Below are positions 1-11,286 of a stretch of DNA of 64,000 nucleotides, in pieces. The DNA is from Membranipora membranacea (Eukaryota > Bryozoa > Gymnolaemata > Cheilostomatida > Membraniporidae), in assembly GCA_914767715.1 (NCBI GenBank), contig OU612066.1:22108283-22172282 (forward strand), in the 5' to 3' direction. The notes beneath the pieces are model-generated. The model had not been told where the DNA came from, did not search any database, and saw only the letters and a list, made by a program, of their open reading frames with translations. Position 1 is the first letter of the stretch. Every line of letters begins with the position of its first letter. The translations under genes were made by a program, and so were the position numbers.

Positions 1-1264
1 TATATTTTTTCCTCTTGCTGACATGGCCTTAATCCATCAAAATGCACAGCCTTCCCATGATGCAACACTTTGGATTTCCCAGATAAATAAAGTAAAACTT
101 GTTTTATATACCATGTACCATGTAATTTTTTAATACTCATTTTGTTGGGAGTTGTTTCCTCACAAAGTAAAATAGAATGACTCATAACATGTTTTCTACA
201 TCCCACTTATGAAATAAAACGGTATGGTAGAAAGTTCATCCATTCTCCCTGGTTGAACATTGATGAACCTTGATTACAAGCAGATGTACATGAACAACCA
301 TCTGAGAGCCCTGGGCATGTTTATTGAGTTAATTTTAGTTTGATCAATGGAAACAAAAACCTGTGTTCCTAGACAATACTGTGTGCCATGAGAATGTTTT
401 GTCTTATATATAATATATAATATATATCTATGATAAAGGCGCTGGCTGACCATGTTAGATTTATTTATCAATATGGATAATAAGTAGGCTATGGCTACAG
501 CAGATTTTCTCAGCTCTTTTTAATATTTTATTCATTGACCCTCCTCCATACCACTGAATAGATAGTATAGGCAGCCCACTGTATGTATAGGTAGAATAGA
601 TAGATACTGCTTAACTTGCTGGCTAGATAGGCAAAAGCAAGTTGAATTTTTAGAGGTAGGATAATAGTCTTTGGGTACCCAGGCATAGTTGAGCTGAAAT
701 TTTTTTAAATTGATTTCAAGCAAATCACGATATCTCAAAAAATTTGATCTGCTGGTCCCTTACCCTGTCTTGACAAGCTTTGTTGGAGGGGTTCCCCTCT
801 CCTTCAAGCAATGCTTGTCAAGAAAGGCCACTGTTTGCCATGGTCTTGCAGGATGTGGCACTTTGAAGACTTCTCTTTCAGGGAGTATACAATAACAAAT
901 TCAATAAAATTTAAGAGGTTAACAGTTCCCATAATGCATATCTATGGAATTACCAAAGTATATTGAGGCCAATTATAATTTGACTTGAATTTTTTAGGGA
1001 AACCCATTTATTTTATAACCATGGCAATTAACAATAAGCCGCTGGGTCACAAAGCGATATTCAATTCTGTAAATTTTCAACTGCACTATCATTGACCCAC
1101 TGTCAAGGTCTCTTGTCCATAACCCAGGGTTTGAGTTTACAAACTGCATGTAATTCTAGTGATGAAAATACAATTGCCGTTACGCAATGCAAGGTGTAAT
1201 ATCGCATCCTATTGTATGGTAATGGTTCCTATGGTATCCTGTTGAGGTTTTATTATCATACCAT
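1..1264. other. Intergenic, no gene seen
   Basis: No open frame here shows a recognisable domain or a convincing exon with splice sites on either strand. An imperfect stem (CTTGACAAGC at 769-778, GCTTGTCAAG at 813-822) is the only local structure I noted. This sequence has no counterpart upstream of the related genes TRIM2, TRIM3 and TRIM4, so it is outside the duplicated unit. Confidence 0.5.
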
Positions 1265-1518
1265 AAAACCATAAAGTTGCATCTTGGGAATGATGTATAA
1301 ATTCCTTATTCAGTAGATAAAGGGTAAGTCATAAAGAGATAAAGGGATTCATGCATAAATGATTCAACATTTATGGCATTATAAGTAGTGTAAAACCATA
1401 AAGTTGCATCTTGGGAATGATGTAAGAATTCCGTATTCAGTAGATAAAGGGTAAGTCATAAAGAGATAAAGGGATTCATGCATAAATGATTCAACATTTA
1501 TGGCATTTCGAGTAGTGT
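1265..1518. repeat. Direct tandem repeat, two 127-bp units
   Basis: Two adjacent units of about 127 bp (near 1265-1391 and 1392-1518) share the landmarks AAGTTGCATCTTGGGAATGA, GGGTAAGTCATAAAGAGATA and CATGCATAAATGATTCAACA. They differ at only a few positions, so the duplication is recent. No coding frame runs through them. Confidence 0.85.
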
Positions 1519-1842
1519 AAAAGCATAGCCCATATCAAACATGACAGTATATTTCAAGCTTGACATGTATGCAGATATTTGCCTTACTTGTGCTAAATCT
1601 TGATTATCACCCCTTTATGACAGTATTAATAGAGTCTGAGGTAACAATAGATGACCCTAGAAAGTGGAAAAATGATTCAAATAACCTGAAAACTACACAA
1701 CAATTATGCATGGCACAATATATAATGTTGATATTCAATTCCCCACTGTGTTTTGTAGTTTGTATGCTCCTTTCTACTTCACGCAACATATCATCATCAC
1801 CAATTTGCATCAAATGAGAGGACAACTTCGTATTTGTGTTGA

Positions 1843-1994
1843 GTTGCAACGTTAGTGGGTTCGAGCTATTGCGACGTTTAAAAAATTGCGACGTTTGTGG
1901 GTTTGCGACATTTTAAAAACCCTTCGTTGTGACGTTTTTTGGATTGCGACGTTAGTGGAACGCTAGATTGCGACGTTTTGACGTTTGCGACGTT
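1843..1994. repeat. Cluster of TTGCGACGTT motifs
   Basis: Five exact copies of TTGCGACGTT begin at 1869, 1886, 1944, 1968 and 1985, with three one-mismatch copies between and before them (near 1843, 1903 and 1926). Several are followed by a GTGGG tail. The cluster ends about 10 bp before the point (about 2006) where homology to the second copy of the locus starts, so it sits at the duplication edge. It may be a decayed minisatellite or a set of protein-binding sites; the sequence alone does not decide. Confidence 0.7.
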
Positions 1995-2231
1995 TGTGGG
2001 TTCAACAAGGGTCTTTCTGTGGTTACAGTCTATAAAAAACATGGTGGATTGATTCACAGGTGGGTATAGATGGCAATGTGCACCTCCACCTGAGCAAACA
2101 AGCCCTCCCACAGAAGGTAAGATGGGGCCTCCACTGATCTTCTAGTTCTAGGTGCTGTTATAAGCAATATGAAGTTGATCTTGACTCATGCTTTATAGAT
2201 CCACCGAGTGGCACAACGTCACATAAGAGAA

Positions 2232-5200
2232 ATGGCCGTCTCAGTAGCAGAAGAGGCACCACATTTAGTTACATGTGGTAATTGCCTTGAAGAAGAGGGT
2301 TATATCCATAACCCGATGTTTCTACCCTGTACTCATGTATGCTGTGAGACTTGTCTGAGGAGGCAACTCAAGAAGACTGATGTAATCGAATGTAGAGTTT
2401 GTCAGTGAGTATTGGATTCATTGTGCATCTAATGTGACATCCTTCTCAAAGACCGATAATTCAAGTTGTTGTGTAATTCCACACAAGTTAACAAAATCAT
2501 TCTATTGCTCATGACAAGCACAATAATCAACAATTTCCCATCTCTTTCACATAACTACTGATGTCCAGAATGAATTGAGGGTAAATTTTGTGGGATGGAT
2601 GGCAGTATCATGCAGATTGGTGGGCGGTGGGATAGTGAGGGCGGGTGGGTGGGATAGTGCGGGTGGATCGGTGGTATAGTGCAGGTTGGAATGATAGAGA
2701 GGTGGTGATAGATAGTTGGCAGGATAGGTGTCAGTGGGATGGTTGGTGAGATGGTACAAGCAGGATGTGTTGTGGGATGGTTCGAGTGGGGTTGGTGGTG
2801 GGATAGTACTGGCTTTATTGGTGGGAGAAGATGATTCCACAAATATCCTATAGTTATTTTAATTTCAACATTAATCAACTCAGAAATCTATTTGGTATGG
2901 CCTAATGCGTCAGATATTTTGATTTGCAGAAACAAGTTCAAAGTGGTGATAGACAACCTTCCCTCAGCCTTAGAGAATGTCCATCCATCTACATTCTGTG
3001 AGCCGTGTGAGAAAAGTGGAAAACTCAAGATGACCGCCAACACTTACTGTCTGACCTGTGAACATAAGTACTGTGCTGCTCATCAGAAGGTTAATAGCAA
3101 TCCAGAACAATCTCTGTGTGTCTGTTAAACAATTTTGAGAACTACTCTTGTAATTTGAACAGAATTATCAGCGAAAGCTATGGAGTATGGTATATATATT
3201 ATATCATGATATAAATTAACTTTATGGTGATAGCTAAGTGTGAGGGCAGGAAGAGAACTTTACTCTATGTCTCCGATTCGATTTTGATTACTTTTGTCTT
3301 TACAGCTTCACATTGAGCTAAACTGGCACCATGAGATTCAAAATATAAAGGAGTACATGAAATCAACCTCAACAGTAGACCAACAGAAGTTTTGCCAGAC
3401 TCACAAAGATCAAGTCATCGGTCTCGGTTGCTCAAAGTGTGCAAAGGTTTACTGTTTCGAGTGTGTCTCCTCTGTTGGCCTTTGCCAAAATGGTGAGTGA
3501 CAATTCCAGTAATAGTGGTAGTATGAGTTCCATTTTATTGTAATTGTAGTCTCGATAACCTGATCAAAAATATGTTCTCTCTCTGAAACTGAGGAGCCAA
3601 CTCCTGACATCATAATTAACATTTCACCTATTTGGCCTCCATAAAAAGCAAAATTATTCTCTATTTGTCCCTTGTTCAGTAAGTAAGACCTGCTAGTGAT
3701 CTTGTTCCCGAGGTGTTCACACTCTGGACAATACCCTTGACCGCATGTTTCTACTACTTCAAAATACACTCCTGCAATTTTATAAAGTTATGATCATCAC
3801 ATTGAAATTTACTCATAATGTTAAATATTCCATCAATATTATCACGCACCATCGATTATTAGATGAGACCAGCTTGTTGGATGCCATATACCAAATCTGA
3901 TAGATTTGAGTTTTCTTATTACCCTCTAGGTTCTAACCACAAGCTCATGTCTCTAAAAGAGCTCTCAGCTGAGGTGAAGAGATTACTGGAGCCTAAGAAG
4001 AAGGAATGTGAAGAATTGTATGATAAATGGTCAGCTGTGATGGAGGAGGCAGCGATCACTCTGTCTAACTGGGATACAGAAACTGAGGAAGGAGTCAAAA
4101 TTATTGATGATACAGAGGAGAAACAGGTATTGGGATCATGCAGAACAATGTAATACCTAAACTGATGGGGGGAATCTTCCTTACCAAGCTTTTCTACCTA
4201 ATTATTCAGGAGGTTCAAAAGTTTGAACACCACAGCAAAACCTTTATAATCTGAGTGAGCGTGAAAAATGATTTTATCTGCCTCATTTTGAATTTTTTCA
4301 GGACTGAATAACACTGTAGAACCATTCCGTGGTCAAATTGTGCTATTAGCAGCCTTTACATGTCTACTTAATCTCTTTCTTTTATAGATAAAAGCTATCA
4401 GAGAGAAATATGGAAAATTGAAGGAGGAGTATATCACAAACAGAAGCAGCACAAAAGATAAGCTAACAGAATACATAGAGAAGGATGCTGGTCTAAAACT
4501 CACTGAGTTTCATGAACAGATTAAAATTTTACGGTCTGATCTGTCTAAACAACACTGTGTAAGTTACTCCTCTTCAATATGGTGGAACCGACATTTAGAA
4601 AAGCCAAACGATGGGGGCCAATGACTCTCCATCTATGCCAACAGGCTGTATAGATGCTGTTTTTTTTTGCTGAAATTGGCGATGGCTTTTTTAGTTGTAA
4701 ACAAGGAAAGATAGAAAATACATTTACAGTCATTAGTAACAGGAACCGCCCTGCCCGAATTGAGACATCAGAATTGTCCCCACATTGAAATTAAGGGGAC
4801 AACTTCAGTATAATGTCTTAAAACTCCACCCATTTGTAAAGTTTATTGTGAAATTTCCAAAAGAAAAAACTCTGGGTACCAGTTTTCAACGAAAACATTA
4901 AATGTTTTCGTTGAAGACTGGTACCCAGAGTTTTTTCTTTTGGAAAATTAGGAAATTAAGAAATTTTCTTAATTTCCTAATTTTCTTAATTATAGTAGCT
5001 ATAAATTAACATACACATCAAATTGCCTTCTTATTTTACAGGTTGATTTGCTGCGAACAAAGAAGATATTAGAGACTAAACTGGATGATATGGCTGTTGA
5101 AGAATTCAAAGGTCTAGTGGTGGAAAATCAACTGAATATCCAGACCAATGGTATATATGTTTTTCCTGCTGCTTCAATCGTCATCTCGCCATCTTGCCAC

Positions 5201-6510
5201 CCTCCACATTATAATGCTATGAAAATTTGCGTGCAAACCTGCAAAGTGATTAATTGATGCAATAAGTTTGAAGTGGTAATGTTGGGCTCTGCATGAGGAG
5301 CCACTAACTGAGGAACAAACCTGATAATGCGAAGGATGGCATTAATCCTAGTGAACGATTTGTTTTAAGTGTCTTGTTCATTTTTAAACCGCGTAAAAAG
5401 AAAAAAATAATTTGTTATATTTCAGAATCTGACACCACAGAGATAAACGCTGCTCTGGTTCCGACAGACGACTTTGTGATCGGTGATGACCTCATGAGAA
5501 GTAGAAAACCTCCGACCTCGATACGGCTGGTGAAGCAGCTTGCAGCAAATGACTATTGCCTCACATCATGTAGTTATAAAGGTGTAACTTATGTAGGTCT
5601 AAGCAGCAGCTCAGTCAAAAGAATAGATGAAGCTGGTAACAAGACATCAGACTTCATCAAACTACCCACTTACATCATCACCATAAGAGCTCATCAGGAT
5701 CGACTCTACATTCTCATGTACGGACAGCCTTACAAGATTTATGTGTATGATCTAAATGGTCAACAGATCACCTCCTGGGATCACTCAGACAGCAATGGCA
5801 GTTTCTATGGGAACAAACTGTGCATTGTGAACAATCAGATACTTGCTGCTGATGCCGCCAATAAGAGAATCACTAACTATAATCTCAACGGAAAAGTGAT
5901 GAGACAGATTCCATGTCCTAAGATCCCGCCCTACAACTACATATCCATGTGTTCAGCAGGAGACGACTCTGTCATCATCACCACTTACTCTGCTCAGGTA
6001 TTCAAGTTCAACATGAACACAGAGACAGTACTCTGGACTACAAACCTCACAGCAGAAGCACTCTCTGTAGCCTGCAGTAATGATGTAGTACTCGTCAGTG
6101 GAGATGGAGTGCTAGACAGCAAGAGAGGTGTATGGATAGAAGTTCTAAATACAGCGACAGGTAAGAACTTTTCTCGTTAAATTATATTATATACATGTAG
6201 CTCTTCCATACAACAATAGAGTACTACAAAGTCCTGGTTAAATTAGTTAGGGATTAGGGATCAGTACCCTCATCAAAGCAACCAAACCACCAGTTAAATG
6301 TACGATTTTGTTACCTTGTTCTGTGCGGTCTAATGTATACGTATACTTTCTTATCCTCTATTGCAAATTTCAGGTGAACACATAACAGAATTTAACGATC
6401 AAGAAGGAGTACAGACTCAAGTGTTTGATTTATGGACAGAGAATAACAGACTGCTGGTGTCCAGCTTTCATCAGAGCTCTGTGCTGTGTTATGAACTTCT
6501 CTATGATTAA
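2232..6510 (+). CDS. TRIM1: RING/B-box/coiled-coil/beta-propeller protein
   Basis: Eight exons join in frame to 622 codons plus TAA: 2232-2404, 2930-3089, 3306-3492, 3930-4126, 4388-4558, 5042-5150, 5426-6160, 6374-6510, all with GT-AG introns. Residues 15-57 form a RING (CGNC, CTHVCCETC, CRVC), expected to act as an E3 ubiquitin ligase. B-box 1 uses C81, C84, C98, C101, C106 and H109; B-box 2 uses C141, H144, C153, C156, C161 and C164. Residues 174-332 look like a coiled coil for dimerisation, and 333-622 hold repeated NHL-like propeller blades, the likely ligand-binding module. The ATG at 2232 follows a GTG in the same frame and matches the start in the paralogues. RING and B-box exons nearly equal those of TRIM3, while the propeller exon differs strongly. 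A cytosolic sensor or regulatory ligase is inference; target unknown. Confidence 0.9.
2590..2830 (+). repeat. G-rich GGTGGGATAGT-type repeat in TRIM1 intron 1
   Basis: Intron 1 carries many degenerate copies of GGTGGGATAGT and GTGGGATGG on the coding strand. The matching introns of TRIM3 (37556-37790) and, more diverged, TRIM2 (about 24720-24865) and TRIM4 (about 61985-62120) have the same composition. G-runs of this kind can form quadruplexes or act as intronic splicing enhancers; neither is shown. Confidence 0.65.
4854..4981. repeat. Two adjacent palindromes in TRIM1 intron 5
   Basis: A 46-bp arm at 4854-4899 pairs with 4901-4946 with one mismatch and a 1-bp centre (outer ends TTTCCAAAAGAAAAAAC and its complement). 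It is followed at once by a second AT-rich palindrome at about 4945-4981 with 18-bp arms. TRIM3 has neither at this position. The pair begins about 34 bp after the point (about 4820) where TRIM1 and TRIM3 lose similarity. Confidence 0.85.
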
Positions 6511-7810
6511 TGTTTAGCTTTCAGTAACTTTATCTAGGCGGTGAACTTCTATATAAATTATGATTCACCCAAAACCGTTGCCCACTTAATGATTACATTT
6601 CTAATAAACTAAATTTAGTTTTAGATATTTTGAGGTCAACCTATCACCATAAAGCTCACCACCATCAAGGCCGATAAACTTTATACTTCATAGAGTTCGA
6701 ACCAAGTTAAATCATTAACTGTTACTGTTACGTTACGTTAATGTCTGTATGTATTAATTAATAAGTGAGAACATGAAAACAGCTGCAACCAATTAACTAA
6801 CCTTCATTGCTGAAGCTTCTGGTACTGAACTCTACTTGGGTCTTGGAGAGTGATGTTTGTCATAAAAAATTGTCGTGCTATTATTAATTATTATGGGAAT
6901 TCTCTAGTCAATTTCAAATTATATAATTTATACCTCGCTTTATTAGTAGTGTCCCAATGGGGTCTTTCAATTAAGAACAGCAATCCAATGTTCAACGGAA
7001 TTATGGTGTTCACTCTTTTTAATTACACCTGTCCTGCTTGTGTGGGTTCCTGTCCCTGATTTGATACATGAGTGTGTGTGTTTCGCCCAAAACATACTGT
7101 GTGAAAAGATGTTTTATAAAACAAATAATATGTTTGCCTCTTGGTTTCACCACAACTGTAAACTGACAAGTCATATCTTGAGCGGCTATCGTCAGACTTT
7201 ATGATTGAAATATGCTAGTTTTGCTCTCTTTTAGACTCTTGAGCTCAACTCAGTAATTATATGATTGACGCTTAATGTTTTTGAATAATGTCCATCTCAT
7301 ATTGAAGCCGAAATTCCGATGGACGATATTAAGCTTATTCGCTGGTTAATACACGTCCAAGATAATAAATCATTAAATGATTTATAGGCATTTATTGAAG
7401 GAGAGGCACTCAATAAAACCTGGTCGTGATAAAACCTGCTTGAGTTAATTTGGACCCCTTAGCTAATAGCTCTATTACTGGCTAAAAATAATTTTTAGTG
7501 CCATTTCATTCGCATGAATGCACGGCTGCACGCCTAGTAAATAATGTGGTAGCCTTGACAACAGACGTCTATTGACAGGCGAATAAGCCTATTATTTTAT
7601 TGGGATAAAAATCTCTATTTTTATCTTTTTGTTAAATTGATCACCTTTCAGTTATGTTAACATCTTGTACGTTTGTGGTTACCTGGTGGTTTTTCTTCCC
7701 TGAATATGCTAAGAAATTGAGAGTAAAATAAAGTGCATGGTGACCCTGACCCTGAGTTGACAATGATAGTTTGCAGGCGGTATAATATTGATTGAACTTT
7801 GACTTGTTAG
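6511..7810. other. Spacer after TRIM1, no intact gene
   Basis: Collinear with 41558-42656 in copy B. It presumably includes the TRIM1 3' UTR. No exon with recognisable protein similarity was seen. The part from about 6990 is also the first unit of a local tandem duplication whose second unit lies at about 8352-10060. Confidence 0.5.
6603..6608 (+). promoter_or_regulatory. Candidate poly(A) signal of TRIM1
   Basis: AATAAA lies 93 bp after the TRIM1 stop codon. In TRIM3 the aligned hexamer (about 41651) is GATAAA, a weaker signal. No experimental support. Confidence 0.4.
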
Positions 7811-7971
7811 GCCCAGTAAGGATGAAGCCTAAGATCCCATCATTCCTGACAAAGCAGAGGGTGAAAAGTATGACCCTCACCAATGACCTCTCTGTGACCT
7901 CTGCTTCTGCCTCTATCCCTCAACATGTAGGGATAAATCTCAAACTATCCGTTAAACTCTCCGCTAAGTAA
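7811..7971 (+). pseudogene. C18orf63-like tail exon, relic 1
   Basis: After an AG acceptor the frame reads an exon matching that at 32324-32524 in the fuller C18orf63-like gene (shared core MKP-IPSFL-KQR and TNDLSVTSA). A TAA at 7969-7971 ends the frame early, and no upstream exon lies between TRIM1 and this point. I read it as an orphan exon left after deletion of the rest of the gene, rather than a working gene. Confidence 0.65.
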
Positions 7972-8510
7972 CCTTGCAGCCATCTGTTAAAGAAAACTAA
8001 CAGTAAGCAGAAGTATGGTAGTTTGGTTCAATGTAAATCACAGAGTACTTACAGTGGTGATGCCCGTTGTGTCCTACTGTACAATTTCTCCCTACATCTG
8101 TTAAATCTAAGGCTACATGATACACACTGGTCGCTTATAATACTAGAATGAGGATCTCTTTTTGCCAAATATTGTGTTGACAATGTTGTGCAACAACACT
8201 AGAATGTAGATCAAGCTTATCACCATTTGCATTCAGGCTGTTCTCATTCTGCCGGTGAGGCGGCTGCTGCTTGATAATCCAAATGCAGGGCAATTGGATC
8301 ATATTTGATCTGAATGGATTGTTCGCTTAATGACTCACTCCCAGAGTAGTGTTCAATGGAATTATGGTGTTCACTCTTTTTAATTAAACCTGTCCTGCTT
8401 GTGTGGGTCCCTGTTCCTGATTGGATACGTGAGTTTGTGGGTGTTTCAACCAAAACATACTGTGTGAAAAGATGTTTTATAAAACAAATATGTTTGCCGC
8501 TTGGTTTCAC
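7972..8510. other. Spacer, no gene seen
   Basis: Duplicated non-coding sequence, also present at about 9711-10068 and 42818-43187. The GGTTTCAC at 8503-8510 is the left target-site copy of the adjacent insertion. Confidence 0.5.
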
Positions 8511-9137
8511 CCAAAGGCCCCCTGCAGTGAAAGAATGAGAGAAAGAATGAGAGAATGGAAGGCAGACAGATGAAAATAGCATACCTGCACTTTACCTATA
8601 TGTATCTTCTAATAAACAGTCATCTGAAGTGTTTACCATTGAAAATGTGTGAAAACCACTGATACAATGACTAATACAATGACCAATACAATGATACCAC
8701 TGATACAATGACCAATTTTGCTAAGTCATCAGGATGTCACAGAGTCAGCACAGTCTCTTCATCAGTAAAGTCAGCTTTTTCCCATTGGGATGATTGGCTC
8801 AGGGAAAATGTAGGTGTGGCTTTTTTTATGCATCATTTGGTGATAAAGTGGTAAATGAAATTTTTGCATTATTGGTACACCAGTGACGCTCGTGAATGGG
8901 AAAAAGCTGACTTAACTGATGAAGAGGCTGTGCTGACTCTGTGCTGACTTGAATACTTTTTCATCTTGGCCAAACTAGTAAGTTAGTATGGTTCTCACAT
9001 ATTTTGTGTGGAATATTTCTATAACTGCTGTTTTATTGTTTACACAGAGCATTAAAATGCAACCGTGAATTTTTAATAGGTGGACCTTCTATCACTCTTT
9101 TCATTCCCTCTTTCATTCTGGGCTGCGGAACATCTGT
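8511..9137. mobile_element. 627-bp non-autonomous DNA element, 8-bp target duplication
   Basis: The insertion is flanked by GGTTTCAC at 8503-8510 and 9138-9145. Both the first local unit (about 7146-7160) and copy B (about 42250) have a single GGTTTCAC followed directly by CACAAC, so the empty site is seen twice. Inside, arms at about 8738-8786 and 8896-8942 form a long foldback (GTCAGCACAG, AAGTCAGCTTTTTCCCATT), and short GATACAATGACCAAT repeats lie at 8655-8720. Eight-bp duplications are typical of hAT and P-type elements; the termini are not clear hAT ends, so the superfamily is open. No transposase frame. Confidence 0.8.
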
Positions 9138-9538
9138 GGTTTCACCACAACTGTAAACTGACAAGTCATTTCCTGAGCGGCTATCGCCAGACTTTATGAT
9201 TGAAATATGCTAGTTTTGTTCTCTTTTAGACTCTTGAGCTCAAATCAGTAAATATATGATTGACGCTTAATGTTTTAGAATAATTTCCATCTCATATTGA
9301 AGCCGAAATTCCGATGGTTGATATTATTTCATTGGGATAAAAATCTCTATTTTTTATCTTAAATTGATCACCTTTCAGTTATGTTAACATCTTGTGCATT
9401 TGTGGTTACCTGGTGGTTTTTTCTTCCCTGAATACGCTAAGAAATTGTGAGTAAAATAAAGTGCATGGTGACCCTGACCCTGAGTTGACAATGATAGTTT
9501 GCAGGCGGTATAATATTGATTGAACTTTGACTCGTTAG

Positions 9539-9700
9539 GCCCAGTAAGGATGAAGCCTCAGATCCCATCATTCCTGACAAAGCAGAGGTGAAAAGTATGA
9601 CCCTCACCAATGACCTCTCTGTGACCTCTGCTTCTGCCACTATCCCTCAACATGTAGGGATAAATCTCAAACTATCCGTTAAACTCTCCGCTAAGTAACC
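9539..9700 (+). pseudogene. C18orf63-like tail exon, relic 2 (frameshifted)
   Basis: Second local copy of the exon at 7811-7971. One G is missing in the run after AAGCAGAG, so the frame hits TGA immediately. Otherwise it closely matches relic 1. Confidence 0.65.
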
Positions 9701-10068
9701 TTGCAGCCATCTGTGAAAGGAAACTAACAGTAAGCAGAAGTATTGTAGTTCGGTTCAATGTAAATCACAGAGTACTTACAGTGGTGGTGCTTGTTGTTTC
9801 CTACTGTACAATTTCTCCCTACATCTGTTAAATCTAAGGCTACATGATACACACTGGTCGCTTATAATACTAGAATGAGGATCTCTTTTTGCCAAATATT
9901 GTGTTGAAAATGTTGTGCAACAACACTAGAATGTAGATCAAGCTTATTACAATTTGCATTCAGGCTGTTCTCATTCTGCCGGTGAGGCGGCTGCTGCTTG
10001 ATAATCCAAATGCAGGGCAAATGGATCATATTTGATCTGAATGGATTGTTCGCTTAATGGTATTTCAG

Positions 10069-10241
10069 GTCACCAAGCTCCTATCCTAGTCTCAGCTGTG
10101 ACTCTTTCTCTTGTTGAGATGACGACTTCCATATATCAGCCTGGTGTAATGGCTAATGCAGCATCGCTGCCTGTCAGTAAATTTAAAACACCCAAAGCTG
10201 TTGGTGTAAAAAGAGATAGCTCATGTCTGCTGTTTGTTTGA
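10069..10241 (+). pseudogene. Probable last exon of C18orf63-like gene, orphaned
   Basis: A TTTCAG acceptor at 10063-10068 opens a frame of 57 codons to TGA. It begins in the phase left by the tail exon of the fuller gene (32324-32524, ending phase 1), so it is probably its terminal exon. Copy B has the same acceptor, but the frame ends after 31 codons (43188-43282), where sequence homology to copy A stops next to the LINE. I do not recognise its sequence. Confidence 0.4.
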
Positions 10242-11286
10242 ATCATGTAGGTTTAATAAGGATAAGGATCGTCCAATATATCTGTCTTTTAGTTGCACTT
10301 TAACGCAATTTTTGTAAATTCAGCGGAGTAGGCTAAAAGGGTTTGAATGGTCAGGGTGTGTTGGTTGATCTTCTAACCTAGTAATTGTTATCCACCTTTG
10401 GTGAATGTAGTGGAGGTTTCGGTGATCATGTCTTTATCTATCCAAGTTTGATCAGGGAGTATGGAATATACTCTCTCTGGTTTATATAATCAGGTTGCAA
10501 GACACTAAAGTAATATATTTCTGGATTGTGAACAGACAATTCTCGTTTATACATATTTTCACTGAACATAACAAAAACTAATATTTTCATCATGGCGAGT
10601 TAACTCCAAATTATACAAACCACTGGATAGAAATAAAGATTTTTCCGCTCGTTGCGGAATCATTTCTAATCTTGCATTATACAACAGCTCCAGTATGGAT
10701 TATTCATCAAGATACTACAGTTATACTGCTGACTATAGGAGTATATGAATATCAGATGTACTTAGTACCTGATAAATCATGAGCTCTATATGACTCGTCT
10801 CCCAAAAATACGAAACAAAATTCAGGTCATTATTGATGTATAAGATCAGTCCGGAATTATTTCTACTCTTTGATTATGTGGCTGCTCCTGTATGGATTAT
10901 TCTTCAAGATTTTTCAGCTGTTTAGGATTAACAAAAGATAACACTTTACCAAGACCTCTATGTCAGTACACCCACACAGCTATGGTGAGTTTTGGTTTCG
11001 ACCTCTCCTACTTTCAATACAAAATAGGTTAATTAGCTTTCTAAAATTTTTTTATTGGAACAGTAAAACACATGCAACAAAATGACTGAAGCTGTAAAAT
11101 GCAAAAACAGGGTATGCATCTGAGCGTTGATATTGGTAACAAAATTTTCGTCAACATAGCCATGAAGTTATAAAGCAAAGAAGCAATAAATACTTCATAA
11201 GAAAACTACACCAAAACTGGATCGTGGGCACAAAATCGCCTGTGTGCCAGTATGAGTGAAAATATTATAATCAATACAGGGAAACA
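10242..11286. other. Spacer, no gene seen
   Basis: No exon recognised. Positions from about 10657 on match 45640-46260 in copy B; about 10157-10645 is absent from B, replaced by LINE-containing sequence. Confidence 0.5.

Larger units (their letters stand above)
6990..10060. repeat. Local tandem duplication inside copy A
   Basis: About 6990-8340 is repeated at about 8352-10060. Paired landmarks: 6990 with 8352, 7641 with 9369, 8255 with 9979. The second unit is longer because of a 627-bp insertion at 8511-9137. Copy B has this segment once (42090-43180), so the duplication followed the large one or was lost in B. Confidence 0.8.

Noticed and set aside
2555-2878. Minus-strand frames rich in P, T and H opposite TRIM1 intron 1
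   Set aside because: They are translations of the G-rich repeat; the proline-rich content is a composition effect.
3449-3769. 106-codon minus-strand frame in TRIM1 (also 38416-38763)
   Set aside because: Antisense to exon 3 and intron 3 of the TRIM genes; in TRIM3 it is changed by an A-run insertion.
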